In this document: in pieces, positions 52,560 to 60,486 of the stretch | Layout: each line of letters starts with the position of its first letter | Numbering within the stretch: position 1 is the stretch's first letter | DNA from: Parabacteroides distasonis | GTDB lineage: Bacteria; Bacteroidota; Bacteroidia; Bacteroidales; Tannerellaceae | NCBI GenBank assembly: GCA_021531385.1 | Contig: JAFBIR010000003.1 | Location: 185,935-249,934, forward strand | Direction of reading: 5' to 3' | DNA: 64,000 nt | The notes under the pieces: model-generated | The model's input: the letters and a program-made list of their open reading frames with translations, nothing else | Told to the model about the DNA's origin: nothing | Databases searched by the model: none | Position numbers and translations under genes: made by a program

Positions 52560-54779
52560 ATGAACATGGAAACGATGGATTTTTTCACACCGGAAGAAAA
52601 GAAGCTTTTCGCCTCGAAGTACAAACAGTTACTGAAGCATCTCCATTCCTTTTTAGAACGGGAGGATGTCCCCAAGATGAAGGAGTTGATGAAACGGGTC
52701 GTTGCCCTTGATTGCTACGGCAGAGACAAGAATGGTATCAACGGTTTGTTACGCAACATCGACACCGCCTTGATCGCCACGACGGAGATCGGATTGAAAC
52801 GTACGTCGGTCATCGCCCTGCTCCTCTATCGGCCTGTCATGAAAAAGGTGATCACCTTAGCAGAGGTTGAGCAGAAATTCGGGAGCGACGTGACCTTGAT
52901 TATTCAACGGCTGCTGAAGACCTCCGACCTCTACGCCCGCAACACGGCGGTCAATTCTGAGAACTTCCACCATCTGCTCTTCTCCTTCGCCGAGGATGTG
53001 CGGGTCATCCTGCTGATGATTGCCGACCGCCTCTGCCTGATGCGCTTGGGCAAGCAGATGTCGGAAGACGATCGCATTCGCTTAGCGACAGAGGCTGCCT
53101 ATCTGTATGCGCCATTGGCCCATCGACTGGGACTTTACAAGATCAAAAGCGAGCTGGAGGATCTCACCCTGAAATATACGGACCGGAAACAGTTTGATTT
53201 CATCAAGCAGAAGCTGAACGAGACCAAACGCTCCCGCGATGCCTATATCGCTGAGTTCATCGCCCCAATCAAGCAAAAGTTGACCGAGGAGGGCTTTAAG
53301 TTCGACATCAAGGGACGTACCAAGTCCATCCACTCCATCAATAATAAGCTGAAGAAACAGCAGGTGGAGTTTGAAGGGATCTACGACCTATTTGCCATCC
53401 GGGTGGTCTTGGACACCCCACCCGAGAAGGAGCGTTCGGAATGCTGGCAGGTCTATTCCATCATCACCGATATGTACCAACCCAACCCTAAGCGCATGAA
53501 AGACTGGATCTCGATCCCGAAGAGTAACGGCTACGAGAGCTTGCACATCACCGTGATGGGACCTCAAAACAAATGGGTGGAGGTGCAGATCCGCACAAAG
53601 CGTATGGACGAAATCGCCGAACGAGGATTGGCCGCCCACTGGAAATACAAAGGGGTCAAGGCAGAGAGCGGCTTGGATGAGTTCCTCAACACGGTTCGTG
53701 CCGCCTTGGAGGCCAAGGAGCACAATCCGATCGACCTAATGCAAGACTTTAAGATGGATCTGTACAAAGATGAGATCTATGTCTTCACGCCAACTGGTGA
53801 GCTGATTAAGCTGGCCAAGGGAGCTACAGTGCTCGACTTTGCCTTCGCCATCCACACAAAACTGGGCTGCAAATGCGTTTCTGCCAAGGTGAACGAGAAG
53901 AATGTACCTATTAAATATGTACTGAACAATGGTGATACCGTCTCGGTCATCACCTCGCCTACGCAAAGCCCCAAAAGAGACTGGCTCAACTTCGTAGTCA
54001 CCTCCAAGGCCCGGGTCAAGATCAAGCAGGCACTGAAGGAGGAGACCGTCAAGGCGGTGGAGTTCGCCAAGGAGATGCTAGCCCGTCGCCTCAAGAACCG
54101 CAAGATCGACTTCGACGAACCTAACCTGATGCGCTACATCAAGAAGAAGGGCTTCAAGACCGTGACCGATTTCTACATTGAGATCGCCGAGGAACGTTTG
54201 GATCCCAACCAAGTGATCGACGAATATGTGGAGTTCGTACGCAAGGAAACTGAGGGCAATGAGCGCCAGGAGGTGCGTAGCGCTGAGGAATATGTGGCCA
54301 ACAACCCAGCAGAGGAGATCTCTACCAACAAGGATGTCTTAGTGATCGACAAGAACTTGACCGGCATCGAATACAAATTGGCGAAATGTTGTAACCCCAT
54401 CTACGGCGACGATGTATTCGGTTTTGTCTCCACGCAAGGTATCAAGATCCACCGCATGGATTGCCCCAACGCCCAGGAGATGTTCAGCCGATTCGGCTAC
54501 CGCATCATCCGGGCGAAGTGGAGTGGCAAGGGCAACAGCGGCTATGCCGTCACCCTGCGCGTGACCGGGCGAGATGACATCGCCATCGTCACCAACATCA
54601 CCTCCGTGATCAGCAAGGAGCAGAATGTCAACCTGCGCTCATTGAACATCAATTCCGTAGATGGTATTTTCCAAGGAGATTTCACCGTCATGATCCGCGA
54701 CACCACTGCTCTAAACGTCCTGACCAAGAAAATCAGGGGAGTTAGTGGGGTAAAAGCAGTCGAACGATTAAATTCCTGA
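52560..54779 (+). CDS. relA: RelA-like (p)ppGpp synthetase with degenerate hydrolase domain
   Basis: 739 residues from the ATG at 52560 (52566 is also possible); an upstream TTG is rejected. Order: HD-type domain, RelA_SpoT synthetase, TGS and ACT. The hydrolase site is lost: the HDxxED position reads LLYRPVMKK (about 87-95) and ADRLCLMR replaces ADRLHNMR. The synthetase is intact (SNGYESLHITVMGP, EVQIRTKRMDEIAERG), and carries R312-M-K-D315, the basic RXKD motif usual in bifunctional enzymes. It probably makes but does not destroy (p)ppGpp. A TGS domain (YVFTPTGELIKLAKGATVLD), CCNPIYGDDV and a C-terminal ACT follow. Confidence 0.9.
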   Translation: MNMETMDFFTPEEKKLFASKYKQLLKHLHSFLEREDVPKMKELMKRVVALDCYGRDKNGINGLLRNIDTALIATTEIGLKRTSVIALLLYRPVMKKVITLAEVEQKFGSDVTLIIQRLLKTSDLYARNTAVNSENFHHLLFSFAEDVRVILLMIADRLCLMRLGKQMSEDDRIRLATEAAYLYAPLAHRLGLYKIKSELEDLTLKYTDRKQFDFIKQKLNETKRSRDAYIAEFIAPIKQKLTEEGFKFDIKGRTKSIHSINNKLKKQQVEFEGIYDLFAIRVVLDTPPEKERSECWQVYSIITDMYQPNPKRMKDWISIPKSNGYESLHITVMGPQNKWVEVQIRTKRMDEIAERGLAAHWKYKGVKAESGLDEFLNTVRAALEAKEHNPIDLMQDFKMDLYKDEIYVFTPTGELIKLAKGATVLDFAFAIHTKLGCKCVSAKVNEKNVPIKYVLNNGDTVSVITSPTQSPKRDWLNFVVTSKARVKIKQALKEETVKAVEFAKEMLARRLKNRKIDFDEPNLMRYIKKKGFKTVTDFYIEIAEERLDPNQVIDEYVEFVRKETEGNERQEVRSAEEYVANNPAEEISTNKDVLVIDKNLTGIEYKLAKCCNPIYGDDVFGFVSTQGIKIHRMDCPNAQEMFSRFGYRIIRAKWSGKGNSGYAVTLRVTGRDDIAIVTNITSVISKEQNVNLRSLNINSVDGIFQGDFTVMIRDTTALNVLTKKIRGVSGVKAVERLNS

Positions 54780-54858
54780 AAAAAGATTATCTTCGCGCCT
54801 TGAAAAGAGGTTTCTTTTCCGTGTGCTTGCTTAACCACGTATTAAAAACAAGAAAAGT

Positions 54859-55533
54859 ATGAAACAACAAGATGCCGCATTGGTATGCTTCTCTGGTGGA
54901 CAAGATTCCACTACCTGCCTATTCTGGGCCAAGAAGCACTTTAAACGGGTGGAAGCGGTATGCTTCACCTATGGTCAGAAACATGCGTTAGAGACAGAGA
55001 TCGCCCGGCAGATCGCCGAGGAGGCGAACGTTCCTTTCCAATTGCTCGATGTCTCCCTGCTGAGTCAGCTTGATACCCATTGCTCGTTGACTAACAACGC
55101 TATCGAGATGGATCAAGAGAAACCGGCCGACAGTTATCCGAACACCTTTGTGCCAGGTCGCAATATGGTCTTCTTGACCTTTGCCGCGATCCTCGCTCGC
55201 TCGAAAGGGATTTTCCATTTGGTGACGGGTGTATCTGAGGCTGATTTTAGTGGTTATCCCGATTGCCGAGACACCTTTATCCGCTCCCTCAACGTCACGC
55301 TCAATTTGGCGATGGACGAGCAGTTCGTGATCCATACCCCTCTGATGAACCGCAACAAGTGTGAGGTCTGGGCATTATCGGACGAGTTAGGCGTATTCGA
55401 CCTGGTGCGTACTCGCACGCTCACCTGTTACAATGGCATAGTAGCCGACGGCTGTGGGCATTGCCCCGCTTGCCTTTTGCGTAAACGAGGATTAGAAGAG
55501 TATTTAAAGGAAAAAGACAATGGACGATCGTAA
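54859..55533 (+). CDS. queC: 7-cyano-7-deazaguanine synthase
   Basis: 224 residues. PP-loop [15 protein letters not shown] binds ATP, and four zinc cysteines lie near the C-terminus ([16 protein letters not shown]). It makes preQ0 from carboxydeazaguanine in the queuosine pathway. It overlaps queF by 14 bases, so the two are coupled. A near-consensus box (TATCTTCG, 54788-54795) may be its promoter. No other queuosine gene is in the window. Confidence 0.95.
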   Translation: MKQQDAALVCFSGGQDSTTCLFWAKKHFKRVEAVCFTYGQKHALETEIARQIAEEANVPFQLLDVSLLSQLDTHCSLTNNAIEMDQEKPADSYPNTFVPGRNMVFLTFAAILARSKGIFHLVTGVSEADFSGYPDCRDTFIRSLNVTLNLAMDEQFVIHTPLMNRNKCEVWALSDELGVFDLVRTRTLTCYNGIVADGCGHCPACLLRKRGLEEYLKEKDNGRS

Positions 55534-55984
55534 AAAAGAGGGTGAGCTGCACCTGTTGGGCGGCCACACTGAGTACAAGCAAGACTATGCACCGGAGGTG
55601 TTGGAGGCATTCACCAACAAGCATCCGGGCAATGACTATTGGGTACGCTTTAATTGCCCAGAGTTCACCAGCCTCTGCCCCATCACGGGGCAACCAGACT
55701 TTGCCACCATCTACATCGACTATATTCCCGATGTCAAGATGGTGGAGAGCAAGAGTTTGAAGCTCTACCTGTTCAGCTTCCGCAGCCACGGAGCCTTCCA
55801 TGAGGATTGTGTAAACATCATCATGAAAGACCTGATCAAACTGATGGATCCCAAATACATTGAGGTAACAGGTATCTTCACGCCTCGTGGAGGAATAAGC
55901 ATCTACCCCTATTGCAATTATGGTCGTCCAGGCACGAAATATGAGCAATTGGCGGAGAAACGGCTGTTCAGTCACAATGCTTAA
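55520..55984 (+). CDS. queF: NADPH-dependent 7-cyano-7-deazaguanine reductase, short form
   Basis: 154 residues, the unimodular (Bacillus-like) size. The catalytic cysteine lies in [20 protein letters not shown] and the substrate-binding motif is [20 protein letters not shown] and the [12 protein letters not shown] end agree. It reduces preQ0 to preQ1, directly after QueC in the pathway and in the operon. Confidence 0.95.
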   Translation: MDDRKKEGELHLLGGHTEYKQDYAPEVLEAFTNKHPGNDYWVRFNCPEFTSLCPITGQPDFATIYIDYIPDVKMVESKSLKLYLFSFRSHGAFHEDCVNIIMKDLIKLMDPKYIEVTGIFTPRGGISIYPYCNYGRPGTKYEQLAEKRLFSHNA

Positions 55985-56015
55985 CCCAACGCTCGAAAAA
56001 TTCAAAACTCTAAAC

Positions 56016-56045
56016 TTTGTACTCAAAATTAAAGTCGTATATTTG
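56016..56045 (+). promoter_or_regulatory. full -33/-7 promoter of the DUF1080 gene
   Basis: TTTG at 56016-56019 and TATATTTG at 56038-56045, separated by 18 bases, the clearest complete promoter in the window. Confidence 0.75.
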
Positions 56046-56097
56046 CGGCGTTTTAATTCAATTCAGTTATAAACAACAAAGTAAAGATGAATAGACC

Positions 56098-56898
56098 ATG
56101 AAAAGAAAATTAATTTCAGTAGCCGTTATGGCATTGGCCGGATGTGCCATTGTCTTCGCACAAGAGCAGAAGAAACAAGAGTGGAAGATGCCGACAGGGT
56201 ATGCTGGTATCACGCACGAGATGTCTGAGTTTTATGAGCCGGTTCCCCCTGTAGTAACTCCGGGTACTGTATTGTCAGACGGTGGCTTCACCGCTCCCTC
56301 TGATGCTATCATCCTTTTTGACGGTAAGGATCTTTCCGCTTGGGAGAGCCCGAAGGGTGGTCCCGCAGAGTGGGACGTACACGATGGTGTTTTCACCGTG
56401 AACAAGAAGAAGGGTGACATCCAGACCAAGCAAAAATTCAACGACTTCCAGTTACACATCGAGTGGCAAATCCCGGCTAATATCACCGGTGAGAGCCAAT
56501 CAAGAGGTAACTCAGGCGTTTACTTGCAGGGCATGTATGAGATACAAGTATTGGATTGCTACAACAACCCGACCTATACGAACGGACAGACAGGTTCTGT
56601 GTATAAGCAATCTCGCCCCTTGGCAAACGCTATGCGTAAACCGGGTGAGTGGAATGTCTATGACATCATCTACACTGCACCGACATTCAAGGCTGACGGT
56701 TCTTACCGCACCAACCCGACGGTAACTGTTATCCAGAATGGTGTGATCCTGCAGAACCACACTACTATTCTGGGAACAACCGAGTGGATCGGTTTCCCGC
56801 AGGTGAAGCAGCACGGTGCCGGCCCGATCATCCTGCAGAGCCACGGTGATCCCAGCGAGCCGATCAGCTTCCGTAACATCTGGATCCGTGAGTTGTAA
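56098..56898 (+). CDS. DUF1080 (3-keto-disaccharide hydrolase-like) secreted protein
   Basis: 266 residues with an N-terminal signal (about 1-21, ending FAQ). The body is one DUF1080 concanavalin-like domain: IILFDGKDLSAWESPKGGPA, FQLHIEWQIP, SRGNSGVYLQGMYEIQVLD and a C-terminal FRNIWIREL. Family members hydrolyse 3-keto-glycosides or bind polysaccharides. Codon use is strongly biased towards GGT/AAC, as in the first SusC gene, suggesting high expression. It is a single-gene unit with a strong promoter and terminator. Confidence 0.85.
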   Translation: MKRKLISVAVMALAGCAIVFAQEQKKQEWKMPTGYAGITHEMSEFYEPVPPVVTPGTVLSDGGFTAPSDAIILFDGKDLSAWESPKGGPAEWDVHDGVFTVNKKKGDIQTKQKFNDFQLHIEWQIPANITGESQSRGNSGVYLQGMYEIQVLDCYNNPTYTNGQTGSVYKQSRPLANAMRKPGEWNVYDIIYTAPTFKADGSYRTNPTVTVIQNGVILQNHTTILGTTEWIGFPQVKQHGAGPIILQSHGDPSEPISFRNIWIREL

Positions 56899-56922
56899 TC
56901 TCCAAAACGAGTCTATAAAAGA

Positions 56923-56955
56923 AGCCTTCTTCCAATGCGGGAGGAGGCTTTTTTA
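56923..56955 (+). terminator. terminator of the DUF1080 gene
   Basis: Arms AGCCT.TCTTCC and GGAGGA.GGCT flank AATGC, followed by TTTTTT, 25 bases after the stop codon. Confidence 0.8.
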
Positions 56956-57107
56956 ATGCATGCCCTCCGACCTCCGATATCACCTTCGCTAAGCGGACGA
57001 CTTAGGACGTTCCCGATAGGCCTGACGAAGGATGGCTCCGCAGAGGCTATGCTACCGTCACTCTACATTTTTTCCCCTTTTATCGGCCACCAATCCGAAT
57101 AATTCCA

Positions 57108-57115
57108 TAAATTTG
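57108..57115 (+). promoter_or_regulatory. -7 box for the second Rel/SpoT gene
   Basis: TAAATTTG is an exact TAnnTTTG match, 37 bases before the ATG at 57153. Confidence 0.55.
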
Positions 57116-57152
57116 TGCCATTTCAACAATGAATTTTTAAACATGTTGTACC

Positions 57153-59468
57153 ATGAGCGATACGAAGGACACAATAGATAGGCAACAGCACACAAATGAA
57201 GCTCCGGCTCAGCAACCCAGCCAGGCACCGGCTCTTTCTGCGGATGACCAGATGGTTCAAGATGCGTTCAACGCTTTATTAGAGGACTACATGAAGTCTA
57301 ACCACCGACGTAAGGTGGATCGCATCACCAAGGCTTTTGAGTTTGCGAAACAGGCACACGCAGGCGTCAAGCGGCGTTCGGGTGAGCCTTATATCATGCA
57401 CCCTATCGCTGTGGCACGCATTGTCTGCCGGGAAATGGGGTTAGGCTCTACCTCCATCTGTTCCGCACTGCTCCACGATGTGGTGGAAGACACGGAATAT
57501 ACGGTAGAGGACATGCGGAACATGTTTGGCGACAAGATCGCACAGATCGTGGATGGACTGACCAAGATTTCCGGTGGGGTATTCGGCGAGAAGGCCTCCG
57601 CTCAAGCAGAGAATTTCCGCAAGTTACTGCTCACGATGAGCGATGACATCCGCGTGATCCTCATCAAGATCGCCGACCGGCTGCACAATATGCGCACCCT
57701 TGGCTCCATGCTTCCCGCCAAGCAATTCAAGATAGCGGGCGAAACGCTTTACCTATATGCTCCCCTTGCCCACCGTCTCGGACTCTTCACGATCAAGACC
57801 GAGTTGGAGGATCTGAGTTTTAAATATGAGCACCCTCAAGAATACGAGGCTATCAGCTCCAAGTTGCAAGCCACGGAGGAATTGCGTAACCAACTTTTCG
57901 AGCATTTCGCGGCTCCCGTTCACGAGAAGCTGAAAGCGATGGGGCTACACTATGAGATGCGTGCCCGTGTGAAATCCGTCTATTCTATCTGGAACAAGAT
58001 GGAGACCAAGGGTATCGCCTTTGAGGATGTCTATGATATTTACGCCGTGCGCATCATCTTCGATCCGCTACCGGGTGTGGATGAGAAGAACCAATGCTGG
58101 GACATCTACTCGGTGATTACCGATATCTACCGCATTCGTCCAGATCGGATCCGTGACTGGGTGAGCCGTCCGAAAGCGAACGGGTATCAAGCACTGCACC
58201 TGACGGTGATGGGACCTGACGGGCAATGGGTGGAGATCCAGATCCGTAGCCGTCGCATGGATGACATCGCTGAGAAGGGGTTCGCCGCCCATTGGAAATA
58301 CAAGGAATCAAACGTGGAAGAGGACACGGAGTTAGACAAATGGCTGCAAACCATCACCGAGATTCTGGAGAGCCCGAATCCCAATGCGCTCGACTTCCTC
58401 GACACCATCAAATTAAACCTGTTCTCCTCGGAGATATTCGTTTTCACCCCGAAAGGTGACATCAAGACCCTGCCCCAAGGAGCGACGGCTTTGGACTTCG
58501 CTTATGCGCTGCACTCGGATATCGGTAATAAATGTATCGGAGCCAAGGTCAATCACCGCCTTGTCCCGTTGAGCCACTCGCTCTCCAGCGGAGATCAGGT
58601 GGAGGTCTTGACCTCCCGCTCGCAAGAGCCACAGGCCGAATGGCTGAACTTCGTGACCACCGCTCGTGCCCGAGCGAAGATCGACAGTGCCTTGAAACGG
58701 AGTCGCAAGGAGCAGGCCAAGTTAGGTGAAATGAAGGTGATGGAGGCTTTCCGTGCCTCCGCTTGCGAGCCTTCGACCTCCAACCTCGATAAACTGACCA
58801 ACTATTTCGGCTTCTCCAAACGAGAGGATTTCTATTGCTCCGTTGAGAAAGGTGACGCGGTCTTGCCTGACAACATCAAGAAGTTGCTGCGCGAGAAGAC
58901 CGACAATGTCTTTTTTAAATATGTAAAGCAGGCGCTTGGTGTAGGTCCCAAAAAGGATAAGGCGCAGCCAGAAGAGGAGCAGGAAACAGCAGCCGGGAAA
59001 CCGAAATATGACAAGAAAAAGCCCTATCTGTTGAAAGAAGAGGCTTTCGAGCGCAACTACGTGATCGCCGATTGCTGCAAACCGATCCCGGGCGACGAGA
59101 CCTTGGGCTTTATCAACGATGATGGCAATGTCGTGGTGCATAAACGCTCCTGCCCCATCGCCATGCGTCTGAAGAGTAGTTTTGGCGAACGTATTTTGAA
59201 CACGGTCTGGAGCGGACATAGCACCTCCTCTTTCGAGGCGACGTTGGAGGTGAAGGGCATCGACTCATTGGGTATGCTCAATGCCATCACCAAGACCATC
59301 TCTGAGGTATTCAACGTCAATATCATCCGCCTACTTATCGAAGCGAAAGATGGCTTCTTCGAAGGTAAGATCAAGATGAAGGTACACGACGTGGAGGACA
59401 TCCAAAAGATGTGTGTCTCCTTGTCGAAGATACCCAACATCAAATCTGTCGGTCGCGTGGCGGATTAA
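57153..59468 (+). CDS. spoT: bifunctional (p)ppGpp synthetase/hydrolase (Rel/SpoT)
   Basis: 771 residues. The hydrolase HD domain is intact: HPIAVARIV, SALLHDVVEDTEYT (H108, D109, E112, D113) and KIADRLHNMRTLGSM. The synthetase follows (KANGYQALHLTVMGP, EIQIRSRRMDDIAEKG), with R332-I-R-D335 at the RXKD position, then TGS (FVFTPKGDIKTLPQGATALD), the zinc-finger-like DCCKPIPGDE, and a C-terminal ACT domain (LGMLNAITKTISEVFNVNI). It makes and degrades the stringent-response alarmone. Its stop overlaps the end of the convergent lysO gene by four bases. Confidence 0.93.
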   Translation: MSDTKDTIDRQQHTNEAPAQQPSQAPALSADDQMVQDAFNALLEDYMKSNHRRKVDRITKAFEFAKQAHAGVKRRSGEPYIMHPIAVARIVCREMGLGSTSICSALLHDVVEDTEYTVEDMRNMFGDKIAQIVDGLTKISGGVFGEKASAQAENFRKLLLTMSDDIRVILIKIADRLHNMRTLGSMLPAKQFKIAGETLYLYAPLAHRLGLFTIKTELEDLSFKYEHPQEYEAISSKLQATEELRNQLFEHFAAPVHEKLKAMGLHYEMRARVKSVYSIWNKMETKGIAFEDVYDIYAVRIIFDPLPGVDEKNQCWDIYSVITDIYRIRPDRIRDWVSRPKANGYQALHLTVMGPDGQWVEIQIRSRRMDDIAEKGFAAHWKYKESNVEEDTELDKWLQTITEILESPNPNALDFLDTIKLNLFSSEIFVFTPKGDIKTLPQGATALDFAYALHSDIGNKCIGAKVNHRLVPLSHSLSSGDQVEVLTSRSQEPQAEWLNFVTTARARAKIDSALKRSRKEQAKLGEMKVMEAFRASACEPSTSNLDKLTNYFGFSKREDFYCSVEKGDAVLPDNIKKLLREKTDNVFFKYVKQALGVGPKKDKAQPEEEQETAAGKPKYDKKKPYLLKEEAFERNYVIADCCKPIPGDETLGFINDDGNVVVHKRSCPIAMRLKSSFGERILNTVWSGHSTSSFEATLEVKGIDSLGMLNAITKTISEVFNVNIIRLLIEAKDGFFEGKIKMKVHDVEDIQKMCVSLSKIPNIKSVGRVAD

Positions 59469-60094
59469 CTCAACGAGCAAAAGAAGGAGACCAAGAACGG
59501 GACGGAGAAATCCACCAAGATCCCGTGGAAGATGGATACGAACACCTGTTCATTGCCGCAACAGCGGGTGATGATGGGCAAGGTCGTATCCATCGTGGTA
59601 GCTCCTCCGGCACAGATAGGGGCTAACCGACCGAAATAGCGCACAAAAAGTGGAGCGCCCAACAGGGCGAACAGCTCTCGCAAAATATTCGCCATCAAAG
59701 CAATCGTTCCCAATTCAGCCGCCAACTGCGCACCGATCAAAGGCTCTTTCAGCTGGGTGATCAGGATCGAAGAGAGTGAGTAATAGGCAAAACCACTGCC
59801 TACCGCCAAGCAATCGAACAACCCCCAACGGCTGAGCAAGAAGCTGACCATCGCCGTAAACGTCAATGTGCCCACAATCGTAGCCAACGGAACCAAAAGC
59901 AACTTCGGACGCAGACTTTTCAGAATCTGCTTCAACTTGCTATCGCTACCGATGCCCAGCCCCACTTGAAACATCAACAGGTAAAGCACATACACAGAGA
60001 GATCATGCTCTCGCAAGAAAGTGGGCAGCCATCCAGCCCAACCTAACAAGCATCCCAACGCAAAACAGGCTACGACCAACAGACTACCTTTCAT
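59465..60094 (-). CDS. lysO: LysO-type lysine exporter, C-terminal membrane subunit
   Basis: 209 residues from the ATG at 60094 (MKGSLLVVACF). About six membrane segments; LYLLMFQVGLGIGSD and SGFAYYSLSSILITQL, and the LAPICAGGATTMDTTLPIIT motif, are characteristic of the DUF340/LysO family. In E. coli LysO is one protein exporting lysine; here the gene is in two pieces, the second starting inside the first with an 11-base overlap. I believe this split form is normal in Bacteroidetes. Convergent to the Rel/SpoT gene. Confidence 0.85.
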   Translation of the reverse strand: MKGSLLVVACFALGCLLGWAGWLPTFLREHDLSVYVLYLLMFQVGLGIGSDSKLKQILKSLRPKLLLVPLATIVGTLTFTAMVSFLLSRWGLFDCLAVGSGFAYYSLSSILITQLKEPLIGAQLAAELGTIALMANILRELFALLGAPLFVRYFGRLAPICAGGATTMDTTLPIITRCCGNEQVFVSIFHGILVDFSVPFLVSFFCSLS

Positions 60095-60368
60095 TGCCAC
60101 TACGCTCTTGAAAAAAACAACGATATACCACCCACGCCGCCACAAGGCTGCCCAACGTGCCAGCCACAGCGATCAACAGGGCCTGTCCTCCTAACGAGGT
60201 CAGGTTATCCACGATCTCCCGGTTGGCGCCAACCACCGTGCCCAACAGGAAAAGCAACAAGAGAATGGTGTAAGAAATAGGGCGACCGATCTGTTGCAAC
60301 AACGTCACCCTCCGCAGCAGATAGCCGACAGCGATGCCAGCGAACATGATTCCAATAACTGTGAACAT
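60084..60368 (-). CDS. LysO-type lysine exporter, N-terminal membrane subunit
   Basis: 94 residues with three hydrophobic segments (IGIMFAGIAVGYLLRR, ISYTILLLLFLLGTVVGANR, ALLIAVAGTLGSLVAAWVVY), corresponding to the first part of one-piece LysO proteins (DUF340). Its end overlaps the start of the second subunit gene, so the two are coupled and probably form one complex. Confidence 0.85.
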   Translation of the reverse strand: MFTVIGIMFAGIAVGYLLRRVTLLQQIGRPISYTILLLLFLLGTVVGANREIVDNLTSLGGQALLIAVAGTLGSLVAAWVVYRCFFQERSGNER

Positions 60369-60387
60369 ATATTTCTAAATTTAGCCG

Positions 60388-60395
60388 CAAAGATA
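60388..60395 (-). promoter_or_regulatory. -7 box for the lysO pair
   Basis: Minus strand reads TATCTTTG, an exact TAnnTTTG match, 19 bases before the start codon and back to back with the GH92 promoter. Confidence 0.55.
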
Positions 60396-60417
60396 GGGCT
60401 AATTTAGGCAATCATGC

Positions 60418-60425
60418 TAACTTTG
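60418..60425 (+). promoter_or_regulatory. -7 box for the GH92 gene
   Basis: TAACTTTG matches TAnnTTTG exactly, 61 bases before the GTG start codon. Confidence 0.5.
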
Positions 60426-60486
60426 CGACAAATGCTTGACAGAGCATGACAAATAAGTCTATCATAAACTAATATCATCCAGAACA

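Noticed and set aside
59465..60368. LysO as a frameshifted pseudogene
   Set aside because: Each part has its own plausible start, the 11-base overlap resembles coupled genes, and a two-gene form is, as far as I recall, usual in this phylum.
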